Source: Methylotenera sp.
GTDB taxonomy: Bacteria > Pseudomonadota > Gammaproteobacteria > Burkholderiales > Methylophilaceae
DNA length: 64,000 nt
Direction: 5' to 3'
Assembly: GCA_013141495.1 (NCBI GenBank)
Contig: JABFQV010000002.1
Coordinates: 62,001 to 126,000, forward strand
Positions 10,136 to 19,965 of the stretch are shown here, piece by piece. Each line of letters opens with the position of its first letter. The stretch's first letter is position 1. Made by a program: the position numbers and the translations under genes. The notes beneath the pieces were generated by a model. It ran no database searches. It was not told where the DNA came from and saw nothing but the letters and a program-made list of their open reading frames with translations.

Positions 10136-11596
10136 ATGAAACTTAAATCCCGCCTTAATCTAAACACCTCATCACTGCTACTGGCTCTGATTTTATTCGT
10201 AATTCTATTGCGCATTATTTCAATGATCAGCCTGCCGCTTACTGATACCACAGAGGCGCGTTATGCTGAATTAGCGCGTGTAACAGCGACTGGCCATTAT
10301 TGGCTTATGCCACACATGTCACCGGAACAGCCGTTTTTTGCAAAACCTCCTTTGTCCACCTGGTTTTCTGCCGCAAGCTGGCTTTCATTTGGACAAAGTG
10401 AATTTGCATTAAGGTTACCATCGTTCATTTTAATGATGCTGACTTGCGCCGCATTGTTGTATGGCGCGACTAGTTTTAAACTCTCTAGGCAGCAGTGGTT
10501 TTTTGCAAGCTTTATCATCATGACTGCACCAGTCGGCTTCATCACTGCGGGTGCAGTCATGACCGATGCCACACAGCTTGCGGTTATTACGTGGGCGATG
10601 GTTTTTTTATGGCGGATAATCATTGCTGAGCCCAGTGTAGGCAACAAAAAAGTACTGAAATTTGATCAGCTTGGATTCTGGGCGATGTTGGGTTTAGGCG
10701 CGATTGCAAAGGGTTTGGCAACATGGGTGTTAATTGGCTTGCCCGTCATACTGTTTTGGCTATTAATTCCCAAAGCAGCTGCGTTTACACAATTTAAAAA
10801 AATATGGTCTTGGCTAGGTGTGCTGCTATTTTTAACTATTGTGCTTGCTTGGTATGTGCCAGCAGAAATTTATTACCCTGGTTTTTTAAAATATTTTATT
10901 GTAGGCGAGCACTTTCATCGGTTCATCGATCCAGGCTGGCAAGGTGATATGTATGGCACAGCGCATAGCGTAGATATCGGTATGATATGGGTATATTGGG
11001 CAGCGTCTATTGCACTATGGCTGCCAGTTTTTATTGAAGGAGTACGCAAAGACCGTCCGCTACTGAATGCAACTCTTGATATTGAGCGCAAATGGCTTTG
11101 GGCGTGGGTATTGGCACCGCTATTATTTTTCACGTTCTCACGCAATATTATTTGGACCTACACACTGACAGCATTGCCTGCCTTTGCGATTTTAATAGCA
11201 AAATCATGGCCGACGCTAAATGTTAGATTTAAGAAAATTATGCAGGGGCTGGTTGCTTGTTGGCTATTACTTTTGGTGATTGTAACTTTAGTATGGCTTC
11301 CTCAGCTTGCTGAAGAAAAATCAGCGCGTAAATTAGTTCGTGAGGCGACCTTAAAATACCCAAAATCTACGCTTTATTCATATTTTAGCCATAAGTTTTC
11401 TGTGAGCTATTACACGCAAGGGCAGGTGCGTATGATAGAAAGTCAGCAAATGCTGAATGATTTGCTAGCAGTACCCAATAATTTAGTCATTATCAGTACA
11501 GAGCTGGCAAAAGAAACTGAACGCAATGGGCAGGGTACTATTTTGGAAATCAATGCAAGCTCCGCGTTGTTAATTACTCAACAGAAAGTTAAGTAA
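10136..11596 (+). CDS. ArnT/GT39-like membrane glycosyltransferase
   Basis: A polytopic protein with about ten hydrophobic segments and the ArnT-type first periplasmic loop: DTTEARYAELARVTATGHYWLMP followed by the FFAKPPLSTW motif, in which the acidic and basic residues are conserved in polyprenyl-phosphate sugar transferases. Such enzymes move a sugar from an undecaprenyl carrier to lipid A or another envelope acceptor. The frame starts at a TTG (10094), but the ATG at 10136 gives a normal basic N-terminus before the first membrane helix. The donor and acceptor cannot be told from sequence. It sits between fabH and fabD, where most relatives have no gene. Confidence 0.72.
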   Translation: MKLKSRLNLNTSSLLLALILFVILLRIISMISLPLTDTTEARYAELARVTATGHYWLMPHMSPEQPFFAKPPLSTWFSAASWLSFGQSEFALRLPSFILMMLTCAALLYGATSFKLSRQQWFFASFIIMTAPVGFITAGAVMTDATQLAVITWAMVFLWRIIIAEPSVGNKKVLKFDQLGFWAMLGLGAIAKGLATWVLIGLPVILFWLLIPKAAAFTQFKKIWSWLGVLLFLTIVLAWYVPAEIYYPGFLKYFIVGEHFHRFIDPGWQGDMYGTAHSVDIGMIWVYWAASIALWLPVFIEGVRKDRPLLNATLDIERKWLWAWVLAPLLFFTFSRNIIWTYTLTALPAFAILIAKSWPTLNVRFKKIMQGLVACWLLLLVIVTLVWLPQLAEEKSARKLVREATLKYPKSTLYSYFSHKFSVSYYTQGQVRMIESQQMLNDLLAVPNNLVIISTELAKETERNGQGTILEINASSALLITQQKVK

Positions 11597-11694
11597 CAAT
11601 AACAATGCAATTACTTCCACATTAATTCAATAAAAAGGTGGCATTTACAGCAACATTACGGCTCCTTGGTTGTGACGCACCGTTATAAAGAAAA

Positions 11695-11725
11695 TGGTTA
11701 TTCATTAAGTCAATAACGCTATAAT
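11695..11725 (+). promoter_or_regulatory. Candidate promoter for fabD
   Basis: A perfect -10 hexamer TATAAT (11720-11725) lies 29 bp before the fabD start. The upstream element is weak: TGGTTA at 11695 with a 19-nt spacer. It would provide an internal promoter for the fabD-fabG part after the inserted glycosyltransferase gene. Confidence 0.4.
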
Positions 11726-11754
11726 GTTGCTTTAAATCACAACAAAATAAAGTT

Positions 11755-12684
11755 ATGAAACTCGCTTTCTTTTTTCCAGGACAAGGCTCTCAATCTGTTG
11801 GCATGATGAATGGCTTTGGTGACTCTTATTTAATTCGCGACACCTTTGCTGAAGCTTCTGATATTTTAGGGGTTGATTTTTGGGCGATGGCAACTGAGCC
11901 TAATGAGCGCATCAATGAAACGACACATACGCAACCCATCATGCTCACCGCAGGTGTAGCAAGTTGGCGTGCATGGCAAGCCGCTACCGGTCACTTGCCA
12001 TCTGTTCTGGCAGGGCATAGTTTGGGTGAGTACACCGCATTAGTCGCCTCTGGCGCACTATCGTTTAAAGATGCGTTGCCATTGGTGCGTTACCGTGCAG
12101 AAGTGATGCAAAATGCTGTACCTGCAGGCGTTGGCGCCATGGCGGCAATACTGGGGCTTGATGATGAAGCTGTGCGTGCGCTTTGCCTCGAAGCCGCACA
12201 AAATGAAGTGCTTGAAGCGGTTAACTTAAATTCGCCAGGCCAAGTGGTGATTGCCGGCAATAAAGCTGCGGTAGAGCGTGGCATGGCGCTTGCGAAAGTA
12301 AAGGGCGCTAAGCGTGCTTTGCCATTGCCTGTGAGTGTGCCATCTCATTGCGCACTAATGAGGCCGGCCGCGATTAAGCTTGCTGAGTATTTGAAAAGTG
12401 TTACGGTAAACACACCGAAAATTCCAGTACTACACAATGCTGATGTTGCGGCATACAATAATAGTGATCAAATTAAAGATGCATTGGTTCGCCAGTTGCA
12501 TAGTCCTGTGCGCTGGGTTGAAACTGTGCAGGCTGTATATGCACAAGGGGTTACATTGAGTGCTGAATGTGGCCCGGGCAAGGTGTTGTCAGGTTTAACT
12601 AAGCGCATTGTGGCTGAATTGCCATGCGTTGCATTAACCAGTAATGAAGCTATCGAAGAATTTAAAACGCAGTTGAGTGCGTAA
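11755..12684 (+). CDS. fabD: Malonyl-CoA:ACP transacylase
   Basis: FabD loads malonyl groups on ACP. The 309-residue protein starts MKLAFFFPGQGSQSVGMM, has the nucleophile Ser89 in GHSLGEYTALVASG and the catalytic His198 in VPSHCALM. The C-terminal AECGPGKVLSGL block is also typical. The start codon is fixed by the family N-terminus. It is followed by fabG after 9 bp with an AAGGAGA ribosome site, so fabD and fabG share an operon. Confidence 0.97.
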   Translation: MKLAFFFPGQGSQSVGMMNGFGDSYLIRDTFAEASDILGVDFWAMATEPNERINETTHTQPIMLTAGVASWRAWQAATGHLPSVLAGHSLGEYTALVASGALSFKDALPLVRYRAEVMQNAVPAGVGAMAAILGLDDEAVRALCLEAAQNEVLEAVNLNSPGQVVIAGNKAAVERGMALAKVKGAKRALPLPVSVPSHCALMRPAAIKLAEYLKSVTVNTPKIPVLHNADVAAYNNSDQIKDALVRQLHSPVRWVETVQAVYAQGVTLSAECGPGKVLSGLTKRIVAELPCVALTSNEAIEEFKTQLSA

Positions 12685-12693
12685 GGAGAAATC

Positions 12694-13434
12694 ATGCTAA
12701 CAAATCAAATCGTTTTAGTGACAGGTGCCAGTCGTGGTATAGGTGCGGCCATCGCATTAGAGCTAGGCCGGCAAGGTGCGACGGTCATTGGCACAGCTAC
12801 GTCAGAAAATGGCGCTACATCAATCACTGAAGCCTTTGCCAGTGCGGGTATTAAAGGTGAGGGTATGGCATTGAACGTAAATGATGCCGTGCAAGTAGAG
12901 GCAACATTAAAAGCGATCAGTGAAAAGTACGGTGATGTCAGCATTTTAGTCAATAATGCCGGTATTACGCGTGATACCTTGCTAATGCGTATGAAAGATG
13001 ATGATTGGGACGCTGTAATCAGCACAAATCTAACCTCAGTATTTCGCATGAGCCAAGCCGTGTTACGCCCGATGATGAAGGCACGTGCCGGGCGCATTAT
13101 CAGTATTTCTTCAGTCGTGGGCCACATGGGCAATGCAGGTCAAACCAATTATGCGGCGGCAAAGGCCGGGATGACCGGTTTTACCAAATCATTAGCGGCC
13201 GAAGTTGGTAGCCGAGGCATTACTGTAAACTGTGTGGCGCCAGGCTTTATTGAAACGGACATGACGGCAGAATTATCGGAAGATATTACCAATAAAATGC
13301 TTGCGCGTATTCCGGCAGGGCGCTTGGGTAAAGTACAGGAAATTGCAGCGACTGTTGCATTTTTAGCGTCACCAAGTGCTGCGTATATTACAGGTGAAAC
13401 TATTCACGTGAACGGCGGCATGCTGATGGTTTAA
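12694..13434 (+). CDS. fabG: 3-oxoacyl-ACP reductase
   Basis: FabG reduces 3-oxoacyl-ACP with NADPH in each elongation round. The 246-residue short-chain dehydrogenase shows the cofactor loop TGASRGIG (residues 10-17), the structural NNAG motif at 87-90, and the catalytic Ser140, Tyr153 and Lys157 within SVVGHMGNAGQTNYAAAKAG. The C-terminal ETIHVNGGMLMV end is family-typical. It has a strong AAGGAGA ribosome site immediately after fabD. Confidence 0.97.
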   Translation: MLTNQIVLVTGASRGIGAAIALELGRQGATVIGTATSENGATSITEAFASAGIKGEGMALNVNDAVQVEATLKAISEKYGDVSILVNNAGITRDTLLMRMKDDDWDAVISTNLTSVFRMSQAVLRPMMKARAGRIISISSVVGHMGNAGQTNYAAAKAGMTGFTKSLAAEVGSRGITVNCVAPGFIETDMTAELSEDITNKMLARIPAGRLGKVQEIAATVAFLASPSAAYITGETIHVNGGMLMV

Positions 13435-13487
13435 GCAAGCCACGGTTAAAAGTTGCAATTAAGTTTGTCGTACTAGCATTAAGTTTT

Positions 13488-13515
13488 TTGTATTATTGTT
13501 GAGTTTTGGTAGAAT
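13488..13515 (+). promoter_or_regulatory. Candidate acpP promoter
   Basis: TTGTAT (13488-13493) and TAGAAT (13510-13515) are separated by 16 nt, 58 bp upstream of acpP. A separate acpP promoter is common because ACP is needed in large amounts. Prediction by consensus only. Confidence 0.4.
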
Positions 13516-13572
13516 ACCGACTTAGCTAAACTATTTTTATATTGAGCTATTTTTTATTAAAGGGGTAATTGG

Positions 13573-13809
13573 ATGTCTGACATCGAACAACGCGTTAAAA
13601 AAATTGTTGCAGAACAACTGGGTGCAAATGAAGCTGATGTTAAGAATGCATCATCATTTGTTGATGATTTAGGTGCTGACTCACTAGATACTGTTGAATT
13701 GGTGATGGCATTAGAAGAGGAATTTGACTGTGAAATTCCTGATGAAGAAGCAGAAAAAATCACTACAGTTCAATTAGCGATTGATTACATCAATACTAAC
13801 CTTAAGTAA
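13573..13809 (+). CDS. acpP: Acyl carrier protein
   Basis: The 78-residue acidic protein carries growing acyl chains on a phosphopantetheine arm attached to Ser37, seen in [19 protein letters not shown]. Length and sequence match bacterial ACP throughout ([17 protein letters not shown] at the start). It stands between fabG and fabF as usual and is bounded by its own promoter-like sequence and a terminator, fitting high independent expression. Confidence 0.98.
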   Translation: MSDIEQRVKKIVAEQLGANEADVKNASSFVDDLGADSLDTVELVMALEEEFDCEIPDEEAEKITTVQLAIDYINTNLK

Positions 13810-13819
13810 GTTCATTTTG

Positions 13820-13857
13820 AAGCAGTAAGTTTATTAGTTTGAACTTACTGCTTTTTA
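13820..13857 (+). terminator. Terminator between acpP and fabF
   Basis: A perfect 12-bp stem (AAGCAGTAAGTT with AACTTACTGCTT) with a 10-nt loop runs into CTTTTTATC directly after acpP. It probably works as a partial terminator that keeps acpP mRNA more abundant than fabF. Confidence 0.8.
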
Positions 13858-13927
13858 TCTTTCTATTTTATAAACCAAAATTTTTTACAAATGCAGGTTT
13901 ATAAATTTTGTCTTGAGACTTGGTCTT

Positions 13928-15160
13928 ATGTCTAAACGTAGAGTAGTCGTCACGGGTCTTGGCGTGGTTTCACCGGTTGGAATTGGTGTTAAAACTGCCT
14001 GGGATAACATTCTTGCTGGAAAATCCGGCATTAAAAAAATCACTAAATTTGATGCAAGTGCTTTTACTTCAACCATTGCCGGTGAAGTGAAAGACTTTAA
14101 TGCTGAAGACTTTATTTCAGCAAAAGATGCGCGGCGAATGGATACGTTTATTCAATACGGTCTAGCGGCTGGCATTGAGGCATTTAAAGATTCAGGCCTT
14201 GAAGTGACTGAAGAAAACGCTGAGCGTATTGGTGTTTCAATTGGCTCTGGTATTGGTGGTATGCAGCTTATTGAAGATACGGATATTCTATATCAAGCGT
14301 CAGGTCCGCGTAAAATATCGCCGTTTTTTATTCCAGGCACTATTATTAACATGATTTCAGGTAATTTGAGCATCATGTTTGGTTTAAAAGGTCCAAATGT
14401 CGCCATTGTTACGGCTTGTACAACAGGCACGCACTCAATTGGTGATGCATCACGCATGATTGAATACGGTGATGCTGATGTGATGATTGCAGGTGGAGCA
14501 GAAGCCGCGATTACACGCTTAAGCGTTGGTGGTTTTGCCGCATCACGTGCGCTTTCAACGCGTAATGATGACCCGGCAACTGCAAGCCGTCCTTGGGATA
14601 AAGACCGTGATGGTTTTGTAATAGGCGAGGGTGCAGGCGTGCTGGTGCTTGAAGAATATGAGCATGCCAAAGCGCGCGGCGCAAAAATTTACGCTGAGCT
14701 AAGCGGCTATGGCATGAGTGCTGATGCGTATCATATGACAGCGCCTAATATGGATGGCCCGCGCCGATCTATGCGCAACGCGATGAACAACGCTGGTATT
14801 GACCCTAGCGCTGTACAGTTTATCAATGCACACGGCACTTCAACACCATTGGGTGACTCTAACGAAACCAATGCCATTAAAGCCGCCTTTGGCGAGCATG
14901 CTTACAAGCTGGTGGTTAATTCTACTAAATCCATGACCGGGCATTTGCTAGGTGGCGCAGGCGGCTTAGAGTCAGTGTTTACCGTACTTTCTGTTTACAA
15001 CCAAGTATCACCACCAACCATTAACATTTTCAATCAAGATCCTGAGTGTGATTTGGATTTTTGTGCCAATACTGCACGTGACATGAAAATTGAATATGCA
15101 TTGAAAAACAACTTTGGTTTTGGCGGCACAAACGGTAGTTTGGTATTTAAAAAAATGTAA
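13928..15160 (+). CDS. fabF: Beta-ketoacyl-ACP synthase II
   Basis: FabF elongates acyl-ACP chains. The 410-residue protein has Cys164 in [10 protein letters not shown] and the two catalytic histidines in [11 protein letters not shown] (about 303) and [15 protein letters not shown] (about 340). The family start [18 protein letters not shown] corresponds to the ATG at 13928, not the in-frame TTG at 13913. A strong terminator follows, ending the fab block before pabC. A second condensing enzyme of the FabB type is encoded at 45.3 kb. Confidence 0.97.
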   Translation: MSKRRVVVTGLGVVSPVGIGVKTAWDNILAGKSGIKKITKFDASAFTSTIAGEVKDFNAEDFISAKDARRMDTFIQYGLAAGIEAFKDSGLEVTEENAERIGVSIGSGIGGMQLIEDTDILYQASGPRKISPFFIPGTIINMISGNLSIMFGLKGPNVAIVTACTTGTHSIGDASRMIEYGDADVMIAGGAEAAITRLSVGGFAASRALSTRNDDPATASRPWDKDRDGFVIGEGAGVLVLEEYEHAKARGAKIYAELSGYGMSADAYHMTAPNMDGPRRSMRNAMNNAGIDPSAVQFINAHGTSTPLGDSNETNAIKAAFGEHAYKLVVNSTKSMTGHLLGGAGGLESVFTVLSVYNQVSPPTINIFNQDPECDLDFCANTARDMKIEYALKNNFGFGGTNGSLVFKKM

Positions 15161-15180
15161 CAGCTATCTTTTGATCGCTC

Positions 15181-15219
15181 AAAAAAGCCTGCGTACATAA
15201 AAAGCCGCAGGCTTTTTTT
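15181..15219 (+). terminator. Rho-independent terminator after fabF
   Basis: Stem AAAAAAGCCTGCG pairs with CGCAGGCTTTTTTT around a 12-nt loop, with the T-run forming the tail. It lies 20 bp downstream of the fabF stop. Confidence 0.88.
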
Positions 15220-15266
15220 ATCAGTGTGGCTATACGTTGCGTTAATACGCCCTATAATTACGCCTT

Positions 15267-16103
15267 ATGTCCCACCATCGCACATTTTTAATTAACGGTA
15301 GTTTTGATCAGGCAATTTCAGCTTTTGATCGCGGTTTTGCTTATGGCGATGGCGTTTTTCGCACCATGCAAATACGCAACGGCTTGCCCGTCAACTGGCC
15401 ATTACATTATCAAAAATTAGTCGCTGATTGTGCGGCAATTGGTATTGTTTGCCCAAGCGCTGAGTTGCTGATGAATGATTTGCAACAATTGTTTCCAGTC
15501 AACGCGTTTGATGAAAATGAAACTAAAGTCGCTAAAATAATCATCACCAGAGGCGAGGGTGATCGAGGTTACGCACCGCCAGCCGTTACTGCGCCAACCC
15601 GAGCCGTGATTAAGTCTGCCATGCCACAATATGCTGCGCTTAATTATGCGCAGGGTGTGAATTTGCGTGTATGCGAAACACGATTAGCAACACAACCTAA
15701 ACTGGCTGGCATTAAACATATTAACCGTCTTGAAAATGTACTCGCGCGCATGGAGTGGCGTGAAGACGCCATATTTGATGGGTTGCTTTTAGATCAGCAA
15801 GGGCATGTGATTGAGTGCACGATGAGCAATATTTTTGCCCGTTTTGATAATAAGTTAATCACGCCTGCTTTAACACTGTGTGGTGTTGCCGGCATTACCA
15901 GACAGCGCATATTATGGCTGGAAAGTGTATTGAACCTAACGGTTGAGGTGACATCAATAACCTTAGATCAATTATTGCAGGCCGATGAAGTGATTATATG
16001 TAATAGCCTATATGGTGCATTTCAAGTTAATAGCATTGGTGCAAAATCCTGGCCGCAACAAAAACTCGCTTCAATCATAAGAAATGCCCTTATTCATGAT
16101 TAA
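15267..16103 (+). CDS. pabC: Aminodeoxychorismate lyase
   Basis: PabC, a class IV PLP enzyme, converts 4-amino-4-deoxychorismate to p-aminobenzoate for folate synthesis. The 278-residue protein has the fold-type IV signature: the PLP lysine in AGIKHINRLENVLARMEW and the EC(T)MSNIFARF block that binds the cofactor phosphate. SFDRGFAYGDGVFRTM near the N-terminus (here AFDRGFAYGDGVFRTM) is also diagnostic. The fabF-pabC-mltG-tmk-holB order is conserved in proteobacteria and separates this call from branched-chain or D-amino acid transaminases. Its end overlaps mltG by 8 nt. Confidence 0.93.
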   Translation: MSHHRTFLINGSFDQAISAFDRGFAYGDGVFRTMQIRNGLPVNWPLHYQKLVADCAAIGIVCPSAELLMNDLQQLFPVNAFDENETKVAKIIITRGEGDRGYAPPAVTAPTRAVIKSAMPQYAALNYAQGVNLRVCETRLATQPKLAGIKHINRLENVLARMEWREDAIFDGLLLDQQGHVIECTMSNIFARFDNKLITPALTLCGVAGITRQRILWLESVLNLTVEVTSITLDQLLQADEVIICNSLYGAFQVNSIGAKSWPQQKLASIIRNALIHD

Positions 16104-17091
16104 ACGTATTAAAAGATGGCTGTTGCTAGGTAGCATCTGTATGTTTGTTGCAGGCGCTTGGCTTACCTATTACGCAATTTCACCATTAAAGCTACAACCC
16201 AAGAGTCAGGAGATTTTTATCGAACCACAAAGTGGTTTAAGAAGTATTGCCAATCAATTGGTTGCGCAAGGCGTGCTAGCAGAGCCGTGGCGTTTTATCT
16301 TGATAGCTAAGTTACTGAATAAAGAACAGTATTTGCAGGCTGGCAATTACACGCTGAATAAAAACATTTCACCTTACCACTTATTGTTATCGCTTAACCA
16401 CGGTAAAACAACGCAAGGTAGTGTCACTTTTATTGAAGGCCACACTTTTGAGCAAATGCGACAGCGACTTGCTAACAACGATGCCGTTAAGCAAACGATT
16501 GTTAATCTGTCAGAAGCTGAAATATTGCAACTTGTGGGTTCGCCACACAAGATTGCTGAGGGCTTGTTTTTTCCAGATACATTCTATTTCAATCGTAACA
16601 CTACAGATATCGCCTTATTAACCATCAGTTATAACGCCATGCAATCAAAACTTGCGCGTGCATGGCAAAATCGTGAGACAAATTTGCCGTATAAAAATAG
16701 TTATCAGGCTTTAATTATGGCTTCAATCATTGAAAAAGAAACTGGAAAAGCCAGTGAAAGACCCATGATTGCCGGCGTTTTTGTCAATCGCTTGCGTTTA
16801 GGCATGCGTTTGCAAACGGACCCTACGGTAATTTACGGCATGGGTTTACAATTTAATGGCAACATTCGTAAAAAAGACTTATCGATCGATACCCCTTACA
16901 ATACTTACACTAGGGGTGGTCTGCCACCTACGCCTATTGCCATGCCAGGGCTTGCCGCCATTGAGGCCGCTTTGCATCCAGAAAAAACTAAAGCACTTTA
17001 CTTTGTGGGCAAAGGTGATGGCAGCCATGTTTTTTCTAATAATTTAGTTGAACATAATAGAGCCGTGGTACGTTTTCAGTTGAAAAAATAA
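16096..17091 (+). CDS. mltG: Endolytic murein transglycosylase
   Basis: MltG (YceG) cleaves nascent glycan strands at the membrane and helps set their length. The protein of about 331 residues has an N-terminal anchor helix ([20 protein letters not shown]), a LysM-like segment, and the catalytic block [15 protein letters not shown] with the essential Glu, followed by [10 protein letters not shown] and [18 protein letters not shown]. The ATG at 16096 is preferred to the one at 16084 because it gives a short basic cytoplasmic tail. It overlaps pabC and is followed by tmk after 4 bp. Confidence 0.94.
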   Translation: MIKRIKRWLLLGSICMFVAGAWLTYYAISPLKLQPKSQEIFIEPQSGLRSIANQLVAQGVLAEPWRFILIAKLLNKEQYLQAGNYTLNKNISPYHLLLSLNHGKTTQGSVTFIEGHTFEQMRQRLANNDAVKQTIVNLSEAEILQLVGSPHKIAEGLFFPDTFYFNRNTTDIALLTISYNAMQSKLARAWQNRETNLPYKNSYQALIMASIIEKETGKASERPMIAGVFVNRLRLGMRLQTDPTVIYGMGLQFNGNIRKKDLSIDTPYNTYTRGGLPPTPIAMPGLAAIEAALHPEKTKALYFVGKGDGSHVFSNNLVEHNRAVVRFQLKK

Positions 17092-17095
17092 AAAG

Positions 17096-17701
17096 ATGAC
17101 AGCAAAATTTATTACATTAGAAGGCATGGATGGTGCGGGCAAAAGTACGCATATTCCAACGATTATTCGAAGCTTTAAAGCACGGGGTTTAGAAGTGGTT
17201 TCTACGCGCGAACCCGGTGGAACTGCGCTAGGTGAGCGTTTGCGTGAGCTATTGCTACACGAAACCATGCACCCGGAAACTGAAACCTTACTGATGTTTG
17301 CCGCACGGCGTGAACATATAGCCAATGTGATTGCGCCGGCATTGGCGCGTGGTGCTTATGTGCTATCAGACCGCTTTACCGATGCTACCTATGCCTATCA
17401 ATGCGGCGCAAAAGGCGTGTTGGCCTCAAAAATTGAATTATTAGAGCAGTGGGTGCACGGTGATTTACAGCCAGACCTGACGCTATTATTCGACGTGCCG
17501 GTAGAGGTGAGTTTGCAACGGCTATCTACCGCGCGTGCCCCAGATAAATTTGAGCGCGAATCTGCAGATTTTTTTACGCGTATTCGTAACGCATATTTAC
17601 AACGCGCCAGTGAAAACCCGACAAGATTTAGAGTCATTGATGCCAATAGGCCGCTAGATGAAGTTTATAAATCAGTTGAAGATATAATTGCAACGCTATA
17701 A
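17096..17701 (+). CDS. tmk: Thymidylate kinase
   Basis: Tmk phosphorylates dTMP to dTDP. The 201-residue protein has the P-loop [11 protein letters not shown] (residues 9-19), the DR motif in [14 protein letters not shown] and the TREPGGT block of bacterial enzymes. It lies 4 bp after mltG and 5 bp before holB, so all are one operon. Thymidylate synthase and dihydrofolate reductase, which act in the same pathway, are encoded near 53 and 58 kb. Confidence 0.96.
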   Translation: MTAKFITLEGMDGAGKSTHIPTIIRSFKARGLEVVSTREPGGTALGERLRELLLHETMHPETETLLMFAARREHIANVIAPALARGAYVLSDRFTDATYAYQCGAKGVLASKIELLEQWVHGDLQPDLTLLFDVPVEVSLQRLSTARAPDKFERESADFFTRIRNAYLQRASENPTRFRVIDANRPLDEVYKSVEDIIATL

Positions 17702-17706
17702 TTATT

Positions 17707-18717
17707 ATGAGTAATATAAAATATATTTATCCTTGGCAGTCAGATATATGGCAACGTTTAAATCAAGACGGCCAACGTTTACCGCATGCGCTTTTACTGC
17801 ATGGGCGAGCCGGGATTGGCAAATATGATTTTGCACGTCATTTTAGCCAGGCATTATTATGCTCAAATAAAAGTGTCGATGGCAATGCATGTGGGGTATG
17901 TTCAAGCTGCAATTGGTTTAATGACGAAAGTCATCCAGACTTTCGTTTACTTAGCCCTGAACAAGAGTCTGAATCTGAAGAAGAGGGCGCACCTGCCAAA
18001 AAAACCAAGAAAAAAACGCAAATTTCTGTTGCACAAGTGCGTGAGTTAAATGACTTTTTAAGCTTATCAAGTCACCGTAGCAACGGCTTACGGATTGTGC
18101 TGATTCACCCTGCTGAAGCGCTTAATTTGGCCTCAGCAAATGCACTGCTAAAAGTGTTAGAAGAGCCTGCGGCCGGCGTTGTTTTTATTTTAGTTTCTCA
18201 CCAAATGCAGCGCTTGCTACCAACTATTATTAGCCGCTGCCATAAAATTAACATGCCTGTGCCAGATGAAAAACAGTCACTGGCATGGCTAAATGCGCAG
18301 GGTGTCGATCATGCCCAGCAACAGCTAGCATATTTGGAAGGGTCACCAATCAAAGTGTTTATTGAGCAAGCTCAGTTTAAACAGCGCACTGAAACATGGC
18401 GACTATTAAGCCTTGGGCGCAAGCTTGAGCCACACATTGCAGCCCCCGCCTTAATAGCTAGTTCAGTAGAAACTGGCATTATTGCTATTCAAAAATGGAT
18501 ATATGATATTGTCGCCATTAAGCTAGGGCAGCAAATACGTTACCATTTACAGTATGTTAATGCTTTGCAAGCACTGGCTGAAAAGGTAAACTTGGGCCGA
18601 TTGTTTGAAATGCAGAAGAAAACGAACGAATACCGTAAACTTGCTTTGCATCCATTAAATCATGAGTTGCAAATGGAAGGCTTACTTCTTGAATATACCA
18701 AGATTTTTCAATCTTGA
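17707..18717 (+). CDS. holB: DNA polymerase III subunit delta prime
   Basis: HolB is the stator of the clamp loader. The 336-residue protein has the AAA+ N-terminus HALLLHGRAGIGKYDFAR, the zinc-binding cysteines (CSNKSVDGNACGVCSSC) and LKVLEEPAAGVVFILVSHQ with the sensor region SRCHKINM. A Lys-rich acidic insertion (SESEEEGAPAKKTKKKTQ, near residues 95-112) lies after the DFR segment and looks like a flexible loop. Context between tmk and pilZ agrees. Confidence 0.94.
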   Translation: MSNIKYIYPWQSDIWQRLNQDGQRLPHALLLHGRAGIGKYDFARHFSQALLCSNKSVDGNACGVCSSCNWFNDESHPDFRLLSPEQESESEEEGAPAKKTKKKTQISVAQVRELNDFLSLSSHRSNGLRIVLIHPAEALNLASANALLKVLEEPAAGVVFILVSHQMQRLLPTIISRCHKINMPVPDEKQSLAWLNAQGVDHAQQQLAYLEGSPIKVFIEQAQFKQRTETWRLLSLGRKLEPHIAAPALIASSVETGIIAIQKWIYDIVAIKLGQQIRYHLQYVNALQALAEKVNLGRLFEMQKKTNEYRKLALHPLNHELQMEGLLLEYTKIFQS

Positions 18718-18741
18718 TAGCCCTTTAACTTGCTGAGATAA

Positions 18742-19122
18742 ATGATGGCTGAAGATACACAAGACGAATTTAAGAACTCCAGCGCGCCAAAACCTGGTGT
18801 GCTCTCGCTTGCTATTAAAGAAAAAGCCGCGCTATACGCAGCTTATATGCCTTTTTTAGATGGTGGCGGGTTGTTTATTCCCACCACCAAGCCGTTTAAT
18901 ATGGGTGAAGAAGTTTTTATGCTGTTAAGTTTGATAGATGACCCCGTTAAGCTTAAGGTGGTTGGGCATGTTGTGTGGATTACACCGGCTACTCAAGGTA
19001 ATAAACCACAAGGCATAGGTGTGCAATTTAATAACCAAAGTGGCGGCTTAGAGGCACGTAATAAAATTGAAGGCCTGCTTGGCAACGCATTAAAATCATC
19101 GCGTACTACGCACACTATGTAA
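18742..19122 (+). CDS. pilZ: PilZ-domain protein, type IV pilus assembly type
   Basis: The 126-residue protein is a short PilZ-like protein: GVLSLAIKEKAALYAAYMPFLDGGGLFIPT and GEEVFMLLSLIDDP followed by GHVVWITP and GIGVQF match the PilZ protein needed for type IV pilus formation. The canonical RxxxR c-di-GMP motif is not evident before the DGGG block, as in the non-binding PilZ of Pseudomonas and Xanthomonas. The holB-pilZ-tatD order is conserved. The start may be either of two adjacent ATG codons. Confidence 0.88.
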   Translation: MMAEDTQDEFKNSSAPKPGVLSLAIKEKAALYAAYMPFLDGGGLFIPTTKPFNMGEEVFMLLSLIDDPVKLKVVGHVVWITPATQGNKPQGIGVQFNNQSGGLEARNKIEGLLGNALKSSRTTHTM

Positions 19123-19155
19123 TTAAAAAGAATATGAATACGTTACAAGACCGCT

Positions 19156-19926
19156 ATGCTCGTTGATTCCCACTGTCACCTTAACTTTCCTGAACTCGCT
19201 GCAAACCTGCCTGCTATCAAGCAGTCGATGCAAGATAACGGGGTAGGGCATGCACTATGCATTTCGGTAACGCTGCCAGATTTTCCACAAGTCTTAGCCT
19301 TGGCCGAAACCAACGATAATTTTTATGCGTCAGTTGGTGTGCATCCTGATTACGAGAATATTGAAGAACCCAGTGTGGCGACACTAGTCGCGCTTGCGAA
19401 CCATCCCAAAGTGGTTGCTATAGGTGAAACTGGCTTAGATTATTTCAGGCTCACGGGTGATTTAGAGTGGCAACGCACGCGCTTTCGCAACCATATACGC
19501 GCAGCGATTGAATGCGGAAAGCCGTTGATTATTCATACACGCGCTTCGGCAGAAGACACCATACGCATCATGAAGGAGGAAAATGCGCAACAGGTAGGCG
19601 GTGTGATGCACTGCTTTACTGAAAATCTAGAGATTGCTTTACAAGCCATCGCGCTTGGGTTTTATATTTCTTTTTCAGGCATCGTTACTTTTAAAAATGC
19701 ATTGACGATTAAAGAAGTCGCAAAGTCGGTGCCGCTAGACAAAATTTTAGTTGAAACCGATTCACCCTATCTAGCGCCGGTTCCGTATCGTGGCAAAATA
19801 AATCAGCCCAGTTACGTTAAGCATGTGGCTGAAGAAATCGCAAAACTACGCGGCATTTCATTTGAAGAAGTATCTGTAGCCACCACACAAAATTTCTTTC
19901 GCTTGTTTAAACATGCAACGCCCTGA
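19156..19926 (+). CDS. tatD: TatD family metal-dependent DNase/hydrolase
   Basis: The 256-residue TIM-barrel hydrolase has the metal ligands of the family: VDSHCHLNF at residues 3-11, GETGLDYFR, IIHTRAS, MHCF and VETDSPYLAPVPYRGK. This form, in the tmk-holB-pilZ neighbourhood, matches the YcfH subgroup. Members act as metal-dependent 3'-5' exonucleases or deacylases; the physiological substrate is uncertain. Confidence 0.93.
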   Translation: MLVDSHCHLNFPELAANLPAIKQSMQDNGVGHALCISVTLPDFPQVLALAETNDNFYASVGVHPDYENIEEPSVATLVALANHPKVVAIGETGLDYFRLTGDLEWQRTRFRNHIRAAIECGKPLIIHTRASAEDTIRIMKEENAQQVGGVMHCFTENLEIALQAIALGFYISFSGIVTFKNALTIKEVAKSVPLDKILVETDSPYLAPVPYRGKINQPSYVKHVAEEIAKLRGISFEEVSVATTQNFFRLFKHATP

Positions 19927-19965
19927 GCGCCGGGCTGAATTGCTTACTTGCGAATAGGGTGCTGA

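Noticed and set aside
12705-13133. 142-codon frame antisense to fabG
   Set aside because: Mirror of a secure gene, with no motif or ribosome site.
14293-14670. 125-codon frame antisense to fabF
   Set aside because: Shadow of the FabF active-site region.
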